Shown piece after piece: positions 47,365-52,944 of a stretch of 52,944 nucleotides of DNA (position 1 is its first letter; every line of letters begins with the position of its first letter). The stretch covers positions 1 through 52,944 of the forward strand of contig CALJTT010000005.1 in the NCBI GenBank assembly GCA_937975855.1, read 5' to 3'. The translations under genes and the position numbers were made by a program. Source of the DNA: Minisyncoccota bacterium (GTDB lineage Bacteria > Patescibacteriota > Minisyncoccia > Phycocordibacterales > UBA918). Under the pieces are notes generated by a model. It was given only the letters and a program-made list of their open reading frames with translations. It did not search any database and was not told where the DNA came from.

Positions 47365-48155
47365 ATCTCTACTCCACCAGCACATCCCCACAAACTCTCA
47401 AATAAATACTTGTGTGTACCAGCAATAAACTGGTCGGTGATAATGATCCCCACCATGTATTCGTCAGTCAACGTAATATAAGACACTTTGTTGTCATATA
47501 TCTGCATGACGGTCTGAAAGGAAGAAAGCGACTCGCCAGCCTTTATGAGCTTGGTGTGAGTCACTTCTCCGTCATACGAAGTCAAAAATTTTCGGGCCTC
47601 AGGAGAATCAATTACTAAACCACGCTTCTTTACATCTTTGTCTTCCCTCATAACGGAATACTCGGCGTTGAGATCAGGTATATATTTAGAAATAGATTCC
47701 AGATCTGCGTAGGTAAGAATCTCTTCTGTGGCAGTGAGGCTATCCATCAACACTTCCCAAACTCCGTCCTTTCCTTCATAAAACTGCACACCTGGCTTTC
47801 CGACACTTAGGTTAAATAGAGACGATAGTTTTCCAGAGGTGGTCAAGAACTGTTGTCTGGTCCGTTCGATACGCTCTTTTTGGTCGTCGATTACTTTAGA
47901 TATCGCCACTGGATGTTTTGGCACGAAACGCGCCACCTTGCTGCCAGTGCTTACTTTTTGGGCTAGTTCAAGAGTAATTAATTCCTCAAGTATTTTATAT
48001 ACAAATGGCCGTGATAGGGCCGTACCGCTTGGAATAGCTTTAGCGATAGAGCTTGCTGGAGACTCTCCCAGCTTTAAAAGCACCTCATATACAATAGCTT
48101 GCTCGCTTGAAAGGCCAGCATCGGTGATTTGTTGGGTATATTCTAATTGGATCAT
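47361..48155 (-). CDS. TrmB-family HTH transcriptional regulator
   Basis: ITDAGLSSEQAIVYEVLLKLGESPASSIAKAI...SRPFVYKILEELITLELAQKV. Confidence 0.85.
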   Translation of the reverse strand: MIQLEYTQQITDAGLSSEQAIVYEVLLKLGESPASSIAKAIPSGTALSRPFVYKILEELITLELAQKVSTGSKVARFVPKHPVAISKVIDDQKERIERTRQQFLTTSGKLSSLFNLSVGKPGVQFYEGKDGVWEVLMDSLTATEEILTYADLESISKYIPDLNAEYSVMREDKDVKKRGLVIDSPEARKFLTSYDGEVTHTKLIKAGESLSSFQTVMQIYDNKVSYITLTDEYMVGIIITDQFIAGTHKYLFESLWGCAGGVEI

Positions 48156-48283
48156 GGTTGTATAATAACAGCTATTCTTGTAATTGTCACAATACTGTGA
48201 CAGAAATATGTTGATAAATAAGTAATTTGAGCACTTAAAAACAACAATATAAGCAGATATAGCAACATGTTTGTATAAAGTAT

Positions 48284-48312
48284 TTGACAATACAATAATA
48301 ATCTGCTATAGT
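48284..48312 (+). promoter_or_regulatory. sigma70-type promoter
   Basis: TTGACA (48284-48289), 17-nt spacer, TATAGT (48307-48312). Confidence 0.8.
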
Positions 48313-48318
48313 ATAGAA

Positions 48319-48917
48319 AGTTAAGAAGCAAGACAAGGAGAGAGAACCGAGTCACTTCAAGGAGAGAGATCCTTCCAGGGAATCAAGAGAAATACAACCC
48401 GAGACGCTCACGCAGCAAAGCTGCTGGTGACCACAGCCAAAAGTGTGGCAGACAAAGAGTGAAAGGAACAACTTGTATCACTCAACGATTCGTTTGCAGA
48501 TGCTGGAAAGAGGCCGCAAACCCCTTTCATCACAAGGCATCACCCGCAAAACCCGCAATCATTGATTGCAGGAACGTCGGCTGGGCACAACTCCCTAACC
48601 AAGAGTTGTTTCCAGAAACGTTCCTTAGCCCTGACCTGATAAGTCAAGGATGAGAGGAGAGAGAATTGACAACTGAATATCAAACAAGCTGCCGGGCTAA
48701 ACACCTGGTGGCAGAAACTGGAACACAAGCGAACCAAAAACTGCTTGTGTCTCCACACTACACCCCAAGCCTTAGATAGGAGTTGGAGGGTGGTGTGGCG
48801 ATCTCAGGAGAGAGCCCGTTCAGTATCTATGCAGGGAGTACCTGTAGTAGCAATAGTCTGAATGAAAACGGTCCGCCATACGCAATAGTGCGTAGGATCA
48901 CAGAGGGAGTACCTCAA
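48319..48917 (+). ncRNA. ~600-nt structured leader RNA
   Basis: Multiple stems, e.g. GCAATC-att-GATTGC (48555-48569), ACAACTC/GAGTTGT (48587-48609), ACACAAGC/GCTTGTGT (48723-48750), CCACAC-ta-CACCC/GGGTG-GTGTGG (48753-48798), TACGCA-atag-TGCGTA (48879-48894). Confidence 0.5.
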
Positions 48918-49616
48918 ATGCAAATCGTATTTAAAACCGCCGATGACCGTGATTTTTCCAGTGTTGATTTTCAACGCTGGATTGAGACGGAAGGGGTCGG
49001 TTTCGAGACTGACTTTGATTCTTGTGCCAGCTTCTCTGAAGCGGGCAGCGAAAAACGCCCACGTTTAGTGTGGACGACTTCTTGGTCTGGTTTTGTTTAC
49101 AAGTGGATCGTAAACAAAAAGTGGTGGGTCTATGATGGTGCTGAGAAAGGTTTCTTAGCCCAAGACCTCCTGCCGCCAGTTCTGGCTGAGGCCAAAGACG
49201 TGGAGATCGTCCGTGTCTTTGGTACTTACGGAAACTTCGAGGGCCCAGATGCTCTCGAATCCTACCAGAGCGCAAAGCGCTGGTGGGAAGAAATCACAGG
49301 GGTCTTCTACGACTCCTTTGAAACGTTCGGCTTCTTCCATCACGGTGGGTGGAAGAAGTCGGAATGGACCAAGCTCGTTTATGAGCTGGTTCAGAACCCC
49401 GAAATGCAGTTCGAAAACCTCGACGAAGCCGAGGTTGCTCGACTGGAAAAAGCCGAGGCGATCACATGGGCCTATCGTAGGCTTTGTGACCGCACTTCGG
49501 GTGGTCACAGTATTGGCGCAGGACGTATGAGCCTCCGCCAATTTGCTGAATTGATCGTCTACATGCGGTCAATTCACCAGGATCATTGGCCGAATACGCC
49601 AGTGACTCCGATGTAA
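48918..49616 (+). CDS. orphan hypothetical protein A, hairpin-tiled CDS
   Basis: ATG 48918 after AGAGGGAG; 232 aa; no recognisable family. Confidence 0.7.
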   Translation: MQIVFKTADDRDFSSVDFQRWIETEGVGFETDFDSCASFSEAGSEKRPRLVWTTSWSGFVYKWIVNKKWWVYDGAEKGFLAQDLLPPVLAEAKDVEIVRVFGTYGNFEGPDALESYQSAKRWWEEITGVFYDSFETFGFFHHGGWKKSEWTKLVYELVQNPEMQFENLDEAEVARLEKAEAITWAYRRLCDRTSGGHSIGAGRMSLRQFAELIVYMRSIHQDHWPNTPVTPM

Positions 49617-49835
49617 AAACTGTTCCGGGGCGTTCGCGCCTCGGAACCTTCTCGAACTGAAGTAAAAAGTTTATGGTTTTCTTAAACTACAAGATGGCAT
49701 CTTGGTTTGAGATTCTTATAAAGTGTCTGATTTGTTCAGATGCTTTTAGGAAATACCGCTCAAACCGGCCTGCTTAGCAGGAAACAATAGTTTGGTGAGT
49801 CTCATGATGAGGCGATAAATCCGGGAGGATTAGAT

Positions 49836-50261
49836 ATGCTCAAGTTTGAAGCAACTTTCGGCGTCACCGCCGGTTACGGTCACGGCAACGCCGGTGGCAC
49901 CGCCGATCCAGCGGCCGTCGTGGCCCGCGTTTGGCGTGAGGCACTGGAGGCAGAATTTGCTGTTTCCAAAATTTTGGTCGGCGGCATTGTGACCGCCGGT
50001 CGGGTGGTTTACCCGGCCGACTTTGGCTGCCCGGATGATGGGGAGGTCGTCGCCACAGTCAGTGGCGATGCTAATCCAAAATTCGTCGAGCCTGACAAGC
50101 TCGACGATTTCCGCGAGGCGGTTATTCGCGTCGTGGAAACGGTCAAGGACGCGCTCAAGCAAGAGCGCGTTCAGCTGGTATTCGCCAGCAACTTTGGGTT
50201 CGTTTACTACGAACCCGAGTCGACCGGCGGGACGCAGCGCTGGGGTTGCGCTGCAGACTAA
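49836..50261 (+). CDS. orphan hypothetical protein B, hairpin-tiled CDS
   Basis: GGGAGGA RBS before ATG; 141 aa. Confidence 0.72.
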   Translation: MLKFEATFGVTAGYGHGNAGGTADPAAVVARVWREALEAEFAVSKILVGGIVTAGRVVYPADFGCPDDGEVVATVSGDANPKFVEPDKLDDFREAVIRVVETVKDALKQERVQLVFASNFGFVYYEPESTGGTQRWGCAAD

Positions 50262-50482
50262 AAGAATGAAGAGTGACGACAGGTCGCTCTTCATTTTCCG
50301 GCAGGAAATAAATCATGCAGGTTGGTTAAGTCTCGCAGGTTGGTTTGGTTACCAGACTGCGAGCTCCATTTGAGGACTTCATTGCGTATGCGGTGGAGAG
50401 TTCAAATGGGGATATAAAACCCAAAGAAATGAGGAGTAACACTCCGCCAAAAGTGAGTGTAAAAAATTGAAGGAGAAAAGAA

Positions 50483-51193
50483 GTGGGAAAGAAACGTAGA
50501 GGCAATAGAAAAAATAATTTTTCTCCTCTGGCTACAACGCCAGAGGCAGCGGAAAAAATAAACAAAAATCAGCGCCTGCAAGAAATTTTGCAGGCGCTTG
50601 GCGCCGAACCGACACTCTATCGAAAGATAGGGAGTCATTCGTATTACGGTACGGGTGGCGATAGATGGAGGTCATCGACCCTCAGGTCCTACCAGACGGT
50701 CACCTATCAGGTGACCGGCGGAAAAAGGATTGATATCGGTGATCTCTCCCAAAAGGAGCTGGTCAATGCGGGAATTCGCATTGTGGATCAATCATGGGAA
50801 GAAGCGCAGGCGGCTGCCGAAAAGCAACGTCGCCTGCGTAATGCTGTCCGGCGTGCGATTGAAACGACGCGATATGAGATCGTGTCGTTTAGTAAAAAGT
50901 CGAACACCAAAGGCATTCGAGCTAGCCGCCAGGGTACGTTACTACAGCTGCGCGCTCGACCGCATGATTACGGTGAGCGCGTAAACGTAAATGGTGACTT
51001 TGGTGGTCATCGTTTACGCAACATGGGTGGCGGATACACGAGTATTCGCCGTGTCGACCAAAACAAGTGGGTGAACATGCCTGCAAAGTTCTGGTCACTT
51101 CAGCAAGACGAATTGTGTGACTTTCTAGCACAGTTCGTCACAGAAGAGGATTTGGCCCAAGAAAACAAGGGAGAATGTCGTGACGCAATTTAG
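50483..51193 (+). CDS. orphan hypothetical protein C, hairpin-tiled CDS
   Basis: GGAGAAAAGAA RBS, GTG start; 236 aa, basic N-terminus. Confidence 0.72.
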   Translation: MGKKRRGNRKNNFSPLATTPEAAEKINKNQRLQEILQALGAEPTLYRKIGSHSYYGTGGDRWRSSTLRSYQTVTYQVTGGKRIDIGDLSQKELVNAGIRIVDQSWEEAQAAAEKQRRLRNAVRRAIETTRYEIVSFSKKSNTKGIRASRQGTLLQLRARPHDYGERVNVNGDFGGHRLRNMGGGYTSIRRVDQNKWVNMPAKFWSLQQDELCDFLAQFVTEEDLAQENKGECRDAI

Positions 51194-51599
51194 TCTTAAA
51201 TCCAGGAGGCGACTCTTAGAGAGTCGCCTCGACTCTCTCCAGAAGCGAGTCGAAAACGCGAAATGGTTCTTGCTAGGACTAGATGTCCAGCAGAAGCCTT
51301 TTGTTCTCGGGGAGGAAAGTATCTTCTATGGAGTTAGGGTATATCCTTACTTCCATGAAGAGGTTGATAAACTCGAACGAGAAATAAAAAAAGACCTGAA
51401 AAGGGTCAAAGACAAAATTACCGAGATCAACGTGCACCTCAAGCGAGGTGCACGACCGAAAGAAAAAGATTTGGGTCGAGCGTTCACCGAATCTCGGTTC
51501 GGGACTAGTGACAGAGTTTACTTCGTTACGAGTCATGTCTTTGCTGGCCAAGAAATAAACGGACAGACGCTTGAATATATCAATCGTTTATGCAAATGA
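51180..51599 (+). CDS. orphan hypothetical protein D, overlaps C
   Basis: 139-aa ORF starting inside 3' end of C, GGGAGAA RBS-like; Lys/Arg-rich coiled segments. Confidence 0.65.
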   Translation: MTQFSLKSRRRLLESRLDSLQKRVENAKWFLLGLDVQQKPFVLGEESIFYGVRVYPYFHEEVDKLEREIKKDLKRVKDKITEINVHLKRGARPKEKDLGRAFTESRFGTSDRVYFVTSHVFAGQEINGQTLEYINRLCK

Positions 51600-51628
51600 T
51601 TGATCGAGGTTCTTCCAAAGTAAAGGTT

Positions 51629-51663
51629 ACCCCAACCGCACGGTTATGTGGTTGGGGGTTTTA
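51629..51663 (+). terminator. terminator of the orphan operon
   Basis: ACCCCAACC...GGTTGGGGG followed by TTTTATT. Confidence 0.75.
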
Positions 51664-51957
51664 TTAGACTCCCGAAACATCGGTGGTCTATAGAGTTATT
51701 CCTACAAAACAGACGATATACCATACTGCGTACATTTTCGTGTCACGACCACTGTCGGGCTCGATCTATCTCTCTCCGTGTACGCTTGGTATGTCTTCTG
51801 TGTTGTGGGTGTAATGTATTTAAAACACAAAACCGCCCTGGCTGAGGACGGTCTTGCAATTGTGTGATGGGAAATAGTGGTGGTAGCCTCTAAGTATTTC
51901 CTACATAGTGTTTTACCTCCACTACCCAAAAATTATAGCATACGAGTTTTGAGAAAA

Positions 51958-51990
51958 AGAAAAGGCGGGACAATTAGTCCCGCCTTTTCT
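51958..51990. terminator. terminator downstream of HU gene
   Basis: AGAAAAGGCGGGAC-aatta-GTCCCGCCTTTTCT. Confidence 0.8.
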
Positions 51991-52004
51991 TTGTACCTGC
52001 CTGT

Positions 52005-52277
52005 TTATTTTACAGAGTCCTTTAGAGCCTTTGCTGCTCGGAACTTTGGTACCCGCATTGCTGGCACTTGAACAGCTTCTCCTGTTCGTGGGTTTCGAGC
52101 TTCTCGAGCGTTTCGCATCTTTGCTTCAAAGATACCAAACCCTGCGACTGATACTTGATCCCCATCTTTCATCGCTGCTTCGATTGTTTCGAAGACGCAG
52201 TCTACTGCGCGCTCTGCGTCAGCTTTTGTAGTGTCGAGTACCTCGTGCACTTTGCTGGTGATGTCTGCTTTGTTCAT
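52005..52277 (-). CDS. HU-family DNA-binding protein
   Basis: MNKADITSKVHEVLDTTKADAERAVDCVFETIEAAMKDGDQVSVAGFGIFEAKMRNAREARNPRTGEAVQVPAMRVPKFRAAKALKDSV. Confidence 0.97.
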   Translation of the reverse strand: MNKADITSKVHEVLDTTKADAERAVDCVFETIEAAMKDGDQVSVAGFGIFEAKMRNAREARNPRTGEAVQVPAMRVPKFRAAKALKDSVK

Positions 52278-52450
52278 AGTGTTAAAAATTATTCAGTCGT
52301 GCGTATCGCGACGTGCCGCACGGTTATTAATGCAGTACAAGCATTATATAGTAACGTATCTTAAAAGCGCAATCAGCCGCACAGGGAAAAGGTGTGTTGT
52401 AATTTATTCTGCTTTTGCGCAAAGCTCGCCCGGTTGTTAGGATACCCAAC

Positions 52451-52944
52451 ATGAAAATTGGAGTAATGGGCGCAGCCGGCAGTTTTACAGAGCAAGCCGC
52501 CCTGACGTACGCAGCAAAAAATAATTGGAATGATCCAGACGGAAACTTATTGGTAGAGATAACCGCTGTACTGCAGGCCCTCTCAGACGGTGTGGTCGAC
52601 GTGGCTGTATTTCCGATTCAGAACTCTGTCAGTGGCATTGTCGAGTCGTCTATTCGCGGCATGGCGCAGTTTACGTTCACGGTAGAAGATCTGTTCGAGA
52701 TGGAGATCGACCAAAACTTGCTGGTAAAGCCTGGAACCACAGCTTCACACGTGACCGAGATTACATCACAACGTCCAGCGATTGGGCAGTGTAAGTCTTA
52801 CCTAGAGCGTGTGTGGGACGGCACAACTGTCAGCGAGTATGTCGATACAGCCAAAGCCGCCGCTGACCTGTCGAACGGCACCCTGTCAGCTACAACTGCG
52901 GTCATCGCGTCAGCTCGATGTGCAGAGATCTACGGGCTAGAGAT
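52451..52944 (+). CDS. pheA: prephenate dehydratase (partial, runs off window)
   Basis: MKIGVMGAAGSFTEQAALTYAAK...VAVFPIQNSVSGIVESSI...AKAAADLSNGTLSATTAVIASARCAEIYGL. Confidence 0.85.
   Translation, partial: MKIGVMGAAGSFTEQAALTYAAKNNWNDPDGNLLVEITAVLQALSDGVVDVAVFPIQNSVSGIVESSIRGMAQFTFTVEDLFEMEIDQNLLVKPGTTASHVTEITSQRPAIGQCKSYLERVWDGTTVSEYVDTAKAAADLSNGTLSATTAVIASARCAEIYGLE

Noticed and set aside
48459-48653. 64-aa ORF within the structured leader
   Set aside because: Alternative start, no family resemblance, overlaps several stems; kept only as a weak alternative to an RNA explanation.
48284-51663. Interpretation of the hairpin-rich operon as a leviviral-type genome copy
   Set aside because: ORF sizes are loosely reminiscent but there is no RdRp-like GDD context or recognisable coat/maturation protein; recorded as one hypothesis only.
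1-52944. CRISPR array or cas genes
   Set aside because: No regularly spaced direct repeats and no Cas-like ORF seen in any frame.

Overview
The window is 52.9 kb of compact bacterial chromosome. The style (many small genes, TrmB-type regulators, DUF5667/ECF sigma pair, DUF4349 protein, YraN, strong bidirectional terminators) fits a CPR/Patescibacteria-type genome; that placement is inference. Recognisable genes: NYN/LabA-type protein (partial), TrmB regulators, rpsO, XerC/D-type recombinase, two tandem M14 carboxypeptidases, a membrane-anchored Clp-type AAA+ ATPase, cold-shock protein, several NUDIX/RdgB/MBL/VOC proteins, xth, CCA-adding enzyme, tandem cupins, thioredoxin-CcdA pair, yraN, EamA transporter, prolyl iminopeptidase-like hydrolase, branched-chain aminotransferase, isoaspartyl peptidase, MscS channel, trypsin-like protease, HU and a partial prephenate dehydratase. 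Four tRNAs are visible: Arg-TCG, Gly-GCC, Pro-TGG and Gly-TCC. A ~4.8 kb integrated element (serine recombinase, HUH-type Rep, wHTH, XRE, GIY-YIG, orphan ORF) sits at tRNA-Gly(TCC). The most unusual region is 48.28-51.66 kb. It has a consensus promoter, a ~600-nt structured leader and four orphan ORFs. Their coding sequences are almost continuously tiled with perfect or near-perfect stem-loops (more than 30 stems, typically 7-13 bp with 3-9 nt loops), a pattern not evident in ordinary genes of the window. Other signals include five parS-like palindromes in and around yraN, two head-on gene-fragment junctions, a histidine-phosphatase gene with an in-frame ochre stop, a gamma-glutamyl-type gene cluster, and several candidate structured RNAs.
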